Shown here in pieces: positions 8,780 through 17,297 of a stretch of 62,641 nt of DNA. Positions within the stretch are counted from its first letter, which is position 1; every line of letters starts with the position of its first letter. A program made the position numbers and the translations under genes. The notes below the pieces were generated by a model. It searched no databases. It was not told where the DNA came from and saw nothing but the letters and a program-made list of their open reading frames with translations. Origin of the DNA: Polyangiaceae bacterium (GTDB taxonomy: Bacteria > Myxococcota_A > Polyangia > Polyangiales > Polyangiaceae); contig JABFXY010000022.1 in NCBI GenBank assembly GCA_013361525.1, positions 1 through 62,641 of the forward strand. The letters are read 5' to 3'.

Positions 8780-10387
8780 CTATTCGGTGAGCGCGACGCC
8801 GAGTGGATCGGTACACGCCGGGTCGCCCTCGGCGTGGTTGACGCGCGCAACGGCGATATGGAGGATGTTCTTGTCGTTGCGCATCACGCGCGCGAAATAT
8901 CCACTCTTGGATAGGCCGTCGACGGCCTGCTGGGCAGTCGCCGCGTCGGCATATCCATAATAGAGGACCGCTCCTCCGCACGGTGGTTTTGCCACCGTGA
9001 CGGTCACCATCGAAAAGCCCGGTGAGCTCGTGGTCTTCTCGTCTCGTATCTCCCAGCCGAGCGATTGGAGCTTTGCTTTGAGGCTTTGCGCGTCGTACGC
9101 GGGTACCTTGCGCTTGGACCACTCGACGACCGGCGGCGCCGGCAAATCGAATGGGTCTTTGGCGCTCGGCGCCGAGGTTTTGGTCGTCTCCGACGTGTCG
9201 TCGGTGTGCGCACGTTTCTTGGTCTTTGCCTTCGTTTCCCAGGGTCGAACGAATGCGAGCGCAATGGCGGGAGCCGCGACGAGCAGCGTGACCACCAAGA
9301 GGATCCAGGGGGCGCGTGAGGCGGCACGAGGCTTTGCCGCCGGCGACGCGACGGGCGGCGTGACTGCATATTGCTGCGTCGGGTCGATTCGAGCGCCCCG
9401 TGTCGGGTCGAGCGCAATGGGGCCTGCGAGCTGCGTATGCGGTTGTGACGAGATCGCGGCCTGCGCGCCGGATCCGAACGTGGTCGATATCGGACCGTCC
9501 GCGATGGGCGCGGATTCGAGCAGCGACAACATCTCGCCCGCGGATTGAAAGCGGCGCGCGCGTTGCTTCTGGGTCGCGCGCAGGATGATTGGGCCGAGTG
9601 GGCCGTTCGCGACGTTCGGCGGAATCGGCACCGGATCGTCGGAGCCGTGCGCCATCAAGAGCTCGAGGGCGTTGTCCTGACAGAACACCTGCTTGCCGGT
9701 GAGCATTTCGGCGAGGAGCAGGCCCACGGCATAGAGATCCGTCTCGGGGCCGACCGGCTGGCAATGCGCCTGCTCGGGCGCCATGTAGCGAGGAGTGCCG
9801 AGCATCTGGCTCGCGCGCGTCTGCGACGAGCTCGTCCACGATTGAATGAGCTCTTGGGCCGAAGCCTGGGCGAGCGTCGGGCCGACGGGGTCGGGCGCCG
9901 CGAAGAGGTTCTTCGCGATACCGAAGTCGAGCACCTTCACGAAGAGAGGCTCACCCGGGTGCGAGGTGATGAAGATGTTCGCCGGCTTGATGTCGCGATG
10001 AACGATGCCGAGTCCGTGCGCCTCCATCAGGCTCTTCAAGATCTGCACGCCGATGCTTCGGACGCTGGAGGGTGGGAGCGGGCCGCGGGCGGCGAGGAGA
10101 TCCGCGAGCGTTTGGCCGCGGAGAAACTCCCAGACGATGAAGGGAAACCCGCGCGGACCAACGCCGAAGTCGAGGATGCGTACCGTGTGCGGATGCTCGA
10201 GCCGCTGCGCGAGCGCGGCCTCTTGGGTGAAGCGCGCGCTCGCCTCGTCGCCGGTGTGCTGCAGCACTTTGACCGCGACCGGCCGGCCGAGCGGCATCTG
10301 GGTCGCGAGATACACGACGCCGAACCCCCCAGCGCCGAGCTGACGGTCGAGGCGATACCGACCGGCGAGGACCTCCCCAGGATGCAC
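8780..10387 (-). CDS. Membrane-anchored Ser/Thr protein kinase
   Basis: A 535-residue PknB-type kinase. The catalytic domain covers about residues 11-290: Gly loop GAGGFG at 18-23, ATP-binding Lys40, catalytic loop HRDIKPAN at 130-137, DFG at 154-156, then the GTPRYMAPEQ activation segment. A single TM helix at about 359-380 is followed by an extracytoplasmic region of about 155 residues with two Cys and no recognised family, probably the sensor. The start is GTG at 10387, supported by AAGGA eight bases upstream. It is divergent from the cytochrome P450 across about 127 bp. All kinase residues needed for activity are present. Confidence 0.93.
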   Translation of the reverse strand: MHPGEVLAGRYRLDRQLGAGGFGVVYLATQMPLGRPVAVKVLQHTGDEASARFTQEAALAQRLEHPHTVRILDFGVGPRGFPFIVWEFLRGQTLADLLAARGPLPPSSVRSIGVQILKSLMEAHGLGIVHRDIKPANIFITSHPGEPLFVKVLDFGIAKNLFAAPDPVGPTLAQASAQELIQSWTSSSQTRASQMLGTPRYMAPEQAHCQPVGPETDLYAVGLLLAEMLTGKQVFCQDNALELLMAHGSDDPVPIPPNVANGPLGPIILRATQKQRARRFQSAGEMLSLLESAPIADGPISTTFGSGAQAAISSQPHTQLAGPIALDPTRGARIDPTQQYAVTPPVASPAAKPRAASRAPWILLVVTLLVAAPAIALAFVRPWETKAKTKKRAHTDDTSETTKTSAPSAKDPFDLPAPPVVEWSKRKVPAYDAQSLKAKLQSLGWEIRDEKTTSSPGFSMVTVTVAKPPCGGAVLYYGYADAATAQQAVDGLSKSGYFARVMRNDKNILHIAVARVNHAEGDPACTDPLGVALTE

Positions 10388-10514
10388 CGAAATCCTTGAT
10401 TACAAGGCTTTGCGACGCGCGGCGAGGGATTGGCGAACGTGCGAGATGCGCGTTGCATGCAACGACGCCCGGGCATGCGTGCGGGCGCGAAGAAACGCCC
10501 TTATCCTCGCGCGC

Positions 10515-11924
10515 GTGACATCGGTCGAACGTCTGCCGCCCGGACCGTCGGAGCACCCCGTCGTGCAAGGGTTTCGATTCGGGAGCGACCCGTATGGGTT
10601 CCTCGACACGTGCGCCAAGCGCTTCGGCGGTGCGTTCACGATGCGATTTCCGCGTGATCCGCCGCGCGTCGTGGTGAGCGATCCGGCGCACGTTCGACAG
10701 ATCTTCGCGCTCAAGCCGGATGCGTATGCGGCGGGTGCGCTGCAGGTCGCGGTGAACCTCGGCTCGCGGTCGCTGCTGTTCCTCGACGGCGAAGACCACA
10801 GGCGCGATCGTCAGCTCATGATGCCGTCCTTGCACGGGGACCGGCTCCGCAGCTACGCGCGCACGATGTTCGACGTCACGAACCTGCACCTCGACCGACT
10901 CGCTCCTGGGGCGCGCGTGGACATGAAGGCAGCGTTCCACGACATCACCTTCGACGTGCTCACGACGTGCCTCTTCGGCGGCTCGGAGCCGCGCCGCGCC
11001 GAGGTCTTGCGGGCGTGTCTGGGCGAATGGATATCGCGCGTCTTCAGGCCCGAGGTCTTCCTCGGCGGCATGATGATCGGTCCGCGAAAGCTGCGCGCGA
11101 TCCTCGACGATGCGACGCAAAAGCGTGGGGCTTCTTCGTGGAAGGTCCTCGAGCGCGCCCCGTGGAACGTCGCGGGCCGCGCCAAGGGTGAGGCGATGCG
11201 CATCCTGCGCGAAGAGGTGGAGGCGTGCCAGCAGGGCCGTGACGGCGGCCGCACCGACGTGCTCGCGACGATCGCCATGGCGAAGTACGACGACGGCTCG
11301 CCGATCGCCGTGGACCACGCCGTCGACGAGCTCGTGACGCTCCTCGTCGGCGGACACGAGACGACCGCTAGCAGCTTGGCGTGGGCGCTGTGCCATCTCT
11401 TGCAACGGCCCGAGGTGTGGACGCGTCTCGAGCAGGAGATTGCCGCGGCGTTCCCGGACGGCCGCGTCGACCCGACGCGCGCATCCGAGCTGAAGCTGCT
11501 CGAAGCGTGCATCAACGAGACGATGCGCCTCACGCCGATCGCGCCCGCGGTGAACCGAAACCTGACGCGTTCGCTCACGCTGGGCCCGTGGACGATCCCC
11601 GCGGGCGGAATCGTCTTTCCGAGCACCTACGTGACGCATCATCGCGACGACCTCTGGGACGAGCCGCGCGCCTTCAGGCCGGAACGGTTCCTGAAGGGCG
11701 GCGGCGTTCCTCCCGATCAGTTCTTTCCGTTCGGGGGTGGACGCCGGACGTGTATCGGCATGGCCTTCGCGATGTTCGAGATGCGGATCGTCCTGGTTGC
11801 GCTGCTGTCGCGTGTGAAGCTGCGCCGCGAATCGAAGGCGATGCTCCCGAAGCTGAACGCGCTGACGACGGTGCCGAGGGAGTGCGACGCGGTCGTGGAT
11901 GCGGTACGACCGCGCGTTGCGTGA
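10515..11924 (+). CDS. Cytochrome P450
   Basis: A 469-residue soluble heme monooxygenase. Diagnostic motifs are in order: I-helix GGHETT (279-284, with the oxygen-activating acid/alcohol pair), K-helix E335-T-M-R338, and the heme loop FPFGGGRRTCIG (404-415) with thiolate ligand Cys413. The frame extends upstream to 10410, but the P450 N-terminal Pro-rich start (LPPGP) fits the GTG at 10515. The stop overlaps the deacetylase start (GTGA), so the two are probably co-translated. No ferredoxin or reductase partner is adjacent. Substrate unknown; the sequence resembles bacterial fatty-acid or terpenoid P450s in general layout only. Confidence 0.92.
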   Translation: MTSVERLPPGPSEHPVVQGFRFGSDPYGFLDTCAKRFGGAFTMRFPRDPPRVVVSDPAHVRQIFALKPDAYAAGALQVAVNLGSRSLLFLDGEDHRRDRQLMMPSLHGDRLRSYARTMFDVTNLHLDRLAPGARVDMKAAFHDITFDVLTTCLFGGSEPRRAEVLRACLGEWISRVFRPEVFLGGMMIGPRKLRAILDDATQKRGASSWKVLERAPWNVAGRAKGEAMRILREEVEACQQGRDGGRTDVLATIAMAKYDDGSPIAVDHAVDELVTLLVGGHETTASSLAWALCHLLQRPEVWTRLEQEIAAAFPDGRVDPTRASELKLLEACINETMRLTPIAPAVNRNLTRSLTLGPWTIPAGGIVFPSTYVTHHRDDLWDEPRAFRPERFLKGGGVPPDQFFPFGGGRRTCIGMAFAMFEMRIVLVALLSRVKLRRESKAMLPKLNALTTVPRECDAVVDAVRPRVA

Positions 11925-12871
11925 GACGTACCGTCGCTGCACTCATCGTTGCTTTGGTCGGTCCTTTCGCTGCGTGCGCTCCCTCGAAAGAGCCGGCGGA
12001 GCGCGAGCGGGAGGTCCCGTCGAATCTACCGACCGCTGAGGCGAGCGCGACCCCGGCAGCGACATCCGTGGCGCCGGCGGTGCCGTCTGCGACGAGCATC
12101 GTCGGGAGCGCAACGGCGCCGACCAGCGCGAGCGCCGAGCCCCCCGCAAGCGCGAGCAGCGTCACGAGCGCGCCGCGGTTTCTTCGGGACAACCCAGGAT
12201 GTCCAGTGCCCGAGGGATACCCCGCGTGGTCTTGGAAGAGGTTGCACCGCGTCGAAGGGCTCGCCGATCGTGCGGTGGTGCTGACGCTCGACGTGGGCGC
12301 GAAGCTCGACAACCTCGAGAAGGTGCTCGAAGTACTCCGTTCCGCGGGCGTCAAGACGACGATCTTTCTCTACACCGCCGAGCTCGCGCGATCGGAGCGC
12401 GGCCGAGCCATCATCGAGACGATGGTCGCCGATGGTCACGAGCTCGCGAACCACACGGTGTCGCACAAAGACCTGACGAAGCTCGAGCCTGAAGCCGTCG
12501 CCGAGGAGCTCGACGGCGTCGAGCGTTTCGTGAAGTCGGTCGACGATCGATTCACGACACACCCGTTCTTTCGGGAGCCGTATCTCGCGACGAACGACAC
12601 CATCGACGAGCTCGTCCGAAAGAAGTGTTACCGGCCGATCTGGTTCACCGTCGACACCGCCGATTGGAAGGACGACGCCACCGCCGCGAAGATCGAGTCG
12701 AGCGTCTTCGAACGTCGCGGCAAACCCCGCATCATCGAGCCAGGCAGCATCTTCATCTTCCACGGCAGCCAAAAAGAAAACCTCGTCGCGCTGCCCCGCG
12801 TGATCGACCGCCTCAAAGCCGACGGCTTCAGCTTCCTCACCCTCGGCGAAGCGATCCGCCGGGCTCGGTGA
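11921..12871 (+). CDS. Polysaccharide deacetylase (NodB/CE4) lipoprotein
   Basis: A 316-residue lipoprotein (MRRTVAALIVALVGPFAAC, Cys19) with a Ser/Ala/Pro linker to about residue 85, then a NodB-homology domain. CE4 motifs: TLDVGA at 122-127 (catalytic base Asp124; the usual second Asp, a metal ligand, is Val), HTVSH at 178-182 (two His ligands), FREPY at 217-221, VDTADW at 244-249 and FIFHG at 278-282 with His281. The T-x-D-x-G variant of motif 1 is known in some CE4 members, so activity cannot be excluded. The likely job is removal of acetyl groups from peptidoglycan or an exopolysaccharide in the periplasm. The GTG start at 11921 overlaps the P450 stop. Confidence 0.88.
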   Translation: MRRTVAALIVALVGPFAACAPSKEPAEREREVPSNLPTAEASATPAATSVAPAVPSATSIVGSATAPTSASAEPPASASSVTSAPRFLRDNPGCPVPEGYPAWSWKRLHRVEGLADRAVVLTLDVGAKLDNLEKVLEVLRSAGVKTTIFLYTAELARSERGRAIIETMVADGHELANHTVSHKDLTKLEPEAVAEELDGVERFVKSVDDRFTTHPFFREPYLATNDTIDELVRKKCYRPIWFTVDTADWKDDATAAKIESSVFERRGKPRIIEPGSIFIFHGSQKENLVALPRVIDRLKADGFSFLTLGEAIRRAR

Positions 12872-12892
12872 GAGGTCGTCGCTGGAAGATGG

Positions 12893-13024
12893 AGAGGGGT
12901 CGCCAAGGGCGCCAACGGCAGAAAGAGAAAGAGGAGGGAGTTCAGATTCGAACGAGGATCGAAATTCCTATTCTCCCTCTCTCTTCTCCCTCCTTCTGCG
13001 CTTGGCGCTCTTGGCGACCCCTCT
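12893..13024. repeat. 132-bp imperfect inverted repeat between convergent genes
   Basis: The left arm (12893-12940) and right arm (12973-13024) are imperfect reverse complements. The outer parts match best: AGAGGGGTCGCCAAG against CTTGGCGACCCCTCT, then GGCGCCAA against TTGGCGC, then purine-rich against pyrimidine-rich stretches. The spacer is about 32 bp. A T-run follows the right arm at 13026-13030. It lies between the stops of the deacetylase (+) and a kinase (-), so it could end transcription from both sides or be a MITE/REP-like mobile repeat. Confidence 0.75.
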
Positions 13025-13035
13025 GTTTTTCGGAT

Positions 13036-15603
13036 CTACCGGCCCGTTCGGACGCGCACGGGGATGGGGCGTTGGGATTGGGCGCGGGTTTGTAGGAATT
13101 TTTCGGTGACGTCGGCGAAGGTCGAGGCGTCGCTCTCGAAGCCGGTGTCGCCGAGGGTGATTTCGACGGCGCCGAAGTCGCGGGGAAGGAGGTTTGCTAC
13201 CTCGGGTGGGGCGCCGCGTGGGATGGCGGGCTCGGCGCCGCGGGTGAGGAGCAAATCGACGGATCGCGCGCCGCCCTCGTACGACAGCGCGAGGAGCTCT
13301 TCGACGCGTGACCACGGCACGGCGCGATCGACGATCAGCGACAGGTCCACCGAGCGTTTCGCGTCGGGCCTCGGTGTTGCGAGCGCGGCGACGATCGGCG
13401 TGGAGATGGCTTGTCGGCCGGATGCGGCGTCGAGCGCGGAGAGCTTGCCGATGCCTTTGCCGTTCAGCGCGACGGCGTCGGGCGTGATTTGGAGCGCGGG
13501 GCTCTCGACGGGGGCGGGGAGGGACGCGTCGTCGATGGTCGGCGGCGAGAGCGCTGCGAACAATGTGAGCTGTTCCTTCAACGACGCGACGATCGAAGCG
13601 CGCCGCTCTTCGAAGGCTCGATCGACGTAAAGGCTCACCCCGAACAGCGCCACCGTGACCATGAGCTGGAGGGCAGCGAAAGCGCCGCGCCGAGCGGCGC
13701 CTGCCGATTCGAGCACGCGGGACTCGCGCGCGCGTAGGAACGCTTGCGCGGCGGCGCCGGTCACGAGGAGAAGCGCGACGGTCGTCGCGAGGGTGGTCGC
13801 GCTTCGATCGCGGGCGGCGTCGATCATCGCGTCGACACGTTCGGCACGCGTCGTCGGCTCGACCCACGCGCTCGCCGCATGCACGTCGGCGCGCACTTGC
13901 GAGACCGCGCGCGCCGCGACGGTCGCGCAGAGCGCGGCGACGCCGAGCTCGCGGGCGAGCGGAGTGGGGGATGCGACAGCGCGCGCGAGCCAGAGGAGCG
14001 CGACCGCGGCCACGACGAGGGTGAAGAACGCGGAGGGGAGTCCCGAAGCGAGCATCGCGGAGGCCGCTGCGACGACGCCTGCCGCGACGAGCGCCCACGG
14101 CGTGCGCGCCCATGCACCCAGCGATATCGGAACCGGTGTGCCGAGGAGCGCGACGAGCCCGAGCATCAGCGCCGACACCAGGCCGAACCCGATGAAGTCG
14201 CACGACCCAATCTCGTATCGACCTTGGTGCAGGATCTCGAAGGCCTGGGTCCGATCCGTGACCGTGTCGACCCCGTCGGTGACGAGCTTCCAGCCGCCGA
14301 GTGTCGCGACCAGCGACAGGGCGAGCGGGAAAACTGCGACGAGCTGGCTGAGCGCGACGAACGCGGGTCGCGACGCGCGCCTCGCGTTGAGACGGGGCAG
14401 GAGCACCGACGCGATCGCGGCGAGCAGCACCGTGACCGGGCCCCCGAATCCGCTGTTGCGCATCCACGCGGCGATATCCCAGCGATCGGCGCCTGCATAA
14501 CCAACGCCGACGAGCGCAACGAGGGCGACGATGGCGCTCGCGGCATAAGCGCCGAGCGTCGCGCCTCCGAAAGGTCGCGGATCGCTCGCGAGCGTCGGGC
14601 TCGTGACGCGAGCGACGGACCCTGGTGCGATCTCGGTGCGCAAGGTTCCAATGGCATCCGAGACGGCGGCGCGCTCCGCGCTCGACGGTGGCTCGACACC
14701 GGGGCGCGGCTCGGTGACGGCGGTGTTTTGGAAAGCCTGATCGCCGGCTTCGATGACCTCGGCGAAGCTCGGGTATCGATCGTCCGCCTCCTTCGAAAGG
14801 AGCTTGGCAACCAGCGCCTCTGTGTCGTTCGACACCTCGACGCCGACCGACGCGAGCGTCGGAGGTGTCTCGTGCAGGTGCTGATGCAACAGCTCCGGGT
14901 ACCGTTGGCTCTGAAACGGCGGGCGCCCAGTGAGCATCTCGAAGAGCACGATGCCGAACGCGTATTGGTCGGTGGCCGGGCTCGAAGGGCTCGACCACCA
15001 TTGCTCCGGGGCCATGTAGATCGGAGTCCCGAGCGGTACGCCGGTCCCCGTGAGCTTGACCCGATCGTCGTCGGTCACGTCTTCGGCGCCTTCGACCCAC
15101 TTCGCGAGGCCGAAGTCGAGCAACACGGGTTGCGCTTTCCGGCCGGCGACCTGGGACAGGTACACGTTGTCGGGCTTGAGATCGCGGTGGAGGACACCCG
15201 CGCGGTGGGCCGCGGAAAGGCCCTCGGCGATCTCGCGCGCGACCCGCCACGCTTCGTCGGGCGGGATCCGCTCGCGGCGAGCGATCTCTTCGCGGAGCGT
15301 CCGGCCCTCGTAGAGGGGCATCACGAAATACGGGCGGCCGTCGGAGAGCTTTCCGAACGCGAACACGTCGACGATCGCCGGATGGTGCACGGCGCTGACG
15401 CTGCGCGCTTCCCGCTCGAAACGGAGCGCTGCGTTCGTTTCGCCGGCGATCTCGGCGCGAAGGATCTTCACCGCGACGCGCTTGCCGATGGTCGGCTCGA
15501 CCGCGGCGTAGACGGTGCCCATCCCGCCGGCGCCGAGCTCGTGCTCGATTCGATAGCCGCCGATCTCGCTCCCCGGTGATGCGAGCGGGTCGGGCTGTTT
15601 CAT
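13036..15603 (-). CDS. Ser/Thr protein kinase with polytopic membrane region and ExbD-like C-terminus
   Basis: A protein of 855 residues. The N-terminal kinase domain (about 17-290) is complete: Gly loop GAGGMG at 24-29, Lys46, HRDLKPDN at 139-146 and DFG at 163-165. Residues of about 355-660 hold several hydrophobic helices. After the last helix, about 695-800 resembles the periplasmic domain of ExbD/TolR (ITPDAVALNGKGIG, then DRAVPWSRVEELL and an EGGA turn). That last assignment is by eye only. The start is the ATG at 15603, which overlaps the stop of the upstream AAA+ regulator (ATGA), so the two are translationally coupled. It may link an envelope or energy signal to the regulator. Confidence 0.88.
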   Translation of the reverse strand: MKQPDPLASPGSEIGGYRIEHELGAGGMGTVYAAVEPTIGKRVAVKILRAEIAGETNAALRFEREARSVSAVHHPAIVDVFAFGKLSDGRPYFVMPLYEGRTLREEIARRERIPPDEAWRVAREIAEGLSAAHRAGVLHRDLKPDNVYLSQVAGRKAQPVLLDFGLAKWVEGAEDVTDDDRVKLTGTGVPLGTPIYMAPEQWWSSPSSPATDQYAFGIVLFEMLTGRPPFQSQRYPELLHQHLHETPPTLASVGVEVSNDTEALVAKLLSKEADDRYPSFAEVIEAGDQAFQNTAVTEPRPGVEPPSSAERAAVSDAIGTLRTEIAPGSVARVTSPTLASDPRPFGGATLGAYAASAIVALVALVGVGYAGADRWDIAAWMRNSGFGGPVTVLLAAIASVLLPRLNARRASRPAFVALSQLVAVFPLALSLVATLGGWKLVTDGVDTVTDRTQAFEILHQGRYEIGSCDFIGFGLVSALMLGLVALLGTPVPISLGAWARTPWALVAAGVVAAASAMLASGLPSAFFTLVVAAVALLWLARAVASPTPLARELGVAALCATVAARAVSQVRADVHAASAWVEPTTRAERVDAMIDAARDRSATTLATTVALLLVTGAAAQAFLRARESRVLESAGAARRGAFAALQLMVTVALFGVSLYVDRAFEERRASIVASLKEQLTLFAALSPPTIDDASLPAPVESPALQITPDAVALNGKGIGKLSALDAASGRQAISTPIVAALATPRPDAKRSVDLSLIVDRAVPWSRVEELLALSYEGGARSVDLLLTRGAEPAIPRGAPPEVANLLPRDFGAVEITLGDTGFESDASTFADVTEKFLQTRAQSQRPIPVRVRTGR

Positions 15604-17180
15604 CTCCCCGCGCCCCGCACCCGGCGGAGGCCGAAACCCTTGATGAGATCGTTGAGGTGCGACCGCGAGAGATCGAGTCGGCGCGCGGCTTCGCTCACGT
15701 TCCACTCACAAGCGGCGAGCGTCTCTTCCACGACGCGCGCTTGGAATTGGCGCGTCGCCTCCTGAAACGTGAGCGTCTCGTCGATCGGACGCGCGCCGTC
15801 GTTGCTCGCGCGCCGCGCGCCGTCGCCGGAGCGCTCGCCGAACAGATGTCGCGGCTCGATCGCGCGGGCTCCTTCGGCGAGCGCCGACGCCCAGCCGCGC
15901 GCGATCGCGTTCTCGAGCTGCCGCACGTTGCCCGGCCACTCGGCGTCTTCCAGCGCGCGCAGCGACGCCCGAGACAGCGGCAGCCGCTGCGATCGATCGT
16001 CGCCGAGTCGATCGGCGATCGCCTCGGCGACGAGGCCGATGTCCTCTTTTCGATCGCGAAGCGCGGGGACGACGATCTCGAGCACGTTGAGGCGATAGTA
16101 GAGATCCTGGCGGAACCGTTTGTTCCGGACCAGGTCCTCGAGATCGGCGTTGGTCGCGGCGACGATGCGCACGTCCGCGGAGACCTTCACGTTGCCGCCC
16201 AGGCGCATGAAGCTCTTGTCCTGGAGAAACGTCAGCAGCTTTGCCTGCGACACCAGTGAGAGCTCGCCGATCTCGTCGAGGAACAGCGTCCCGCCTTGCG
16301 CAGCTTCGACCTTCCCGGCGATGCGCGTCGAAGCCTGGCTGTGCGCGCCCTTCTCCGCACCGAAGAGCTCACTTTCGAAGAGTGTCTCGGGCAATGCCGC
16401 CGCGTTCACCTCGACGAACGGGCCTCCCCGCCGCGACGACGCCGCGTGGAGCGCCCGCGCGAGCGCGCTCTTTCCGGTTCCGCTCTCACCGCGCAGCAAC
16501 ACCGTCACCGGGACCTGCGCCGCCGCGTGCACTTGCTTCAGCGTCTCCCCGAGCGCGCGGCTCTTCCCGACGACGTCGGGTGCCGCGAGTCTCTCGCGCA
16601 CGGGCGCCGTGTGGTCGACGTCACGCGCCGTCTCCTTGCGCCACAACAAGCGTTCGACGTTCGGCGCGATCGCCTTCGCGGCGATCTCGACGAGCGCTCG
16701 ATCCTCCTCCGGGAATGGGCCCGGTGCGCTCCGTCCTTCGAGGTAAAGCGCCCCGATGCGACCTCCATCGACGCTGTCGGGACCGGCGGGCAACACGAGC
16801 GGCGCGCAGATCACGGCGCGCAGCTTCTGTGCTTGCACGCTCGCGAAGGTCGAAAACCGCGGGTCGTCGACGGCGCTCGCGGTGCTCACGGTACGGCCGG
16901 TGGCGAGCGCGTCGCGGATGATCCCCTGCGAGAGGCGCGCGCGCACGTCGGCGACCTCCGTGCTCGACAGGCCGTGCGCGACGGACACGACCGGGGGCAG
17001 ACCCTCGCCGCCGTAGACCTCGACATAGCCTTGGCGCGCACCGGTCGCGCCGACGAGCAGCTCGAGCGCGGCGCCGATGTACGGCAGGGCGTCGTCGGCG
17101 TGGCCGAGCGACAGCAGGCTCAAGAAGAGATCTCGCTCCCGTTCGATGCGCGAAACGACAGAATTTCCAGGGGCGCCCAC
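15600..17180 (-). CDS. GAF-AAA+-Fis regulator lacking the sigma-54 GAFTGA loop
   Basis: A 526-residue regulator with NtrC-like architecture: a GAF sensor domain at about 25-175, an AAA+ domain with Walker A GESGTGKS at 231-238 and Walker B GTLFLDEIGE at 298-307, and a Fis-type helix-turn-helix at about 485-520 (WNVSEAARRLDLSRSHL). In sigma-54 activators the loop after ELFGxEKG reads GAFTGA and touches sigma-54; here it reads GAHSQA (278-283). The protein may therefore act without sigma-54, as an ATP-dependent regulator of another type. It overlaps the following kinase by 4 bp and is divergent from amtB (117 bp gap). Confidence 0.9.
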   Translation of the reverse strand: MGAPGNSVVSRIERERDLFLSLLSLGHADDALPYIGAALELLVGATGARQGYVEVYGGEGLPPVVSVAHGLSSTEVADVRARLSQGIIRDALATGRTVSTASAVDDPRFSTFASVQAQKLRAVICAPLVLPAGPDSVDGGRIGALYLEGRSAPGPFPEEDRALVEIAAKAIAPNVERLLWRKETARDVDHTAPVRERLAAPDVVGKSRALGETLKQVHAAAQVPVTVLLRGESGTGKSALARALHAASSRRGGPFVEVNAAALPETLFESELFGAEKGAHSQASTRIAGKVEAAQGGTLFLDEIGELSLVSQAKLLTFLQDKSFMRLGGNVKVSADVRIVAATNADLEDLVRNKRFRQDLYYRLNVLEIVVPALRDRKEDIGLVAEAIADRLGDDRSQRLPLSRASLRALEDAEWPGNVRQLENAIARGWASALAEGARAIEPRHLFGERSGDGARRASNDGARPIDETLTFQEATRQFQARVVEETLAACEWNVSEAARRLDLSRSHLNDLIKGFGLRRVRGAGR

Positions 17181-17284
17181 GCTTGCCCGAGCCTATCGGA
17201 TACTTCTCCGAAACGACCACGAAACATGGCGGAAACGCGCTCGACGGTACTCCTTCGGTAGCTTCGGCCACGCCGAGGCCCTTC

Positions 17285-17293
17285 GGGAGGTGA
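17285..17293 (+). promoter_or_regulatory. Strong Shine-Dalgarno sequence of amtB
   Basis: GGGAGGTGA ends four bases before a TTG codon at 17298. Its position supports TTG as the true start of the ammonium transporter, where no ATG or GTG fits the expected N-terminus. Confidence 0.75.
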
Positions 17294-17297
17294 TCGT

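Noticed and set aside
13744..15579. A 611-codon plus-strand frame opposite the ExbD-like kinase
   Set aside because: Antisense to intact kinase motifs, Arg/Glu-rich without family pattern.
17227..17241. Sigma-54 promoter before amtB (TGGC-like followed by GC)
   Set aside because: The spacing between the GG and GC elements is one base off and the flanking bases do not fit.
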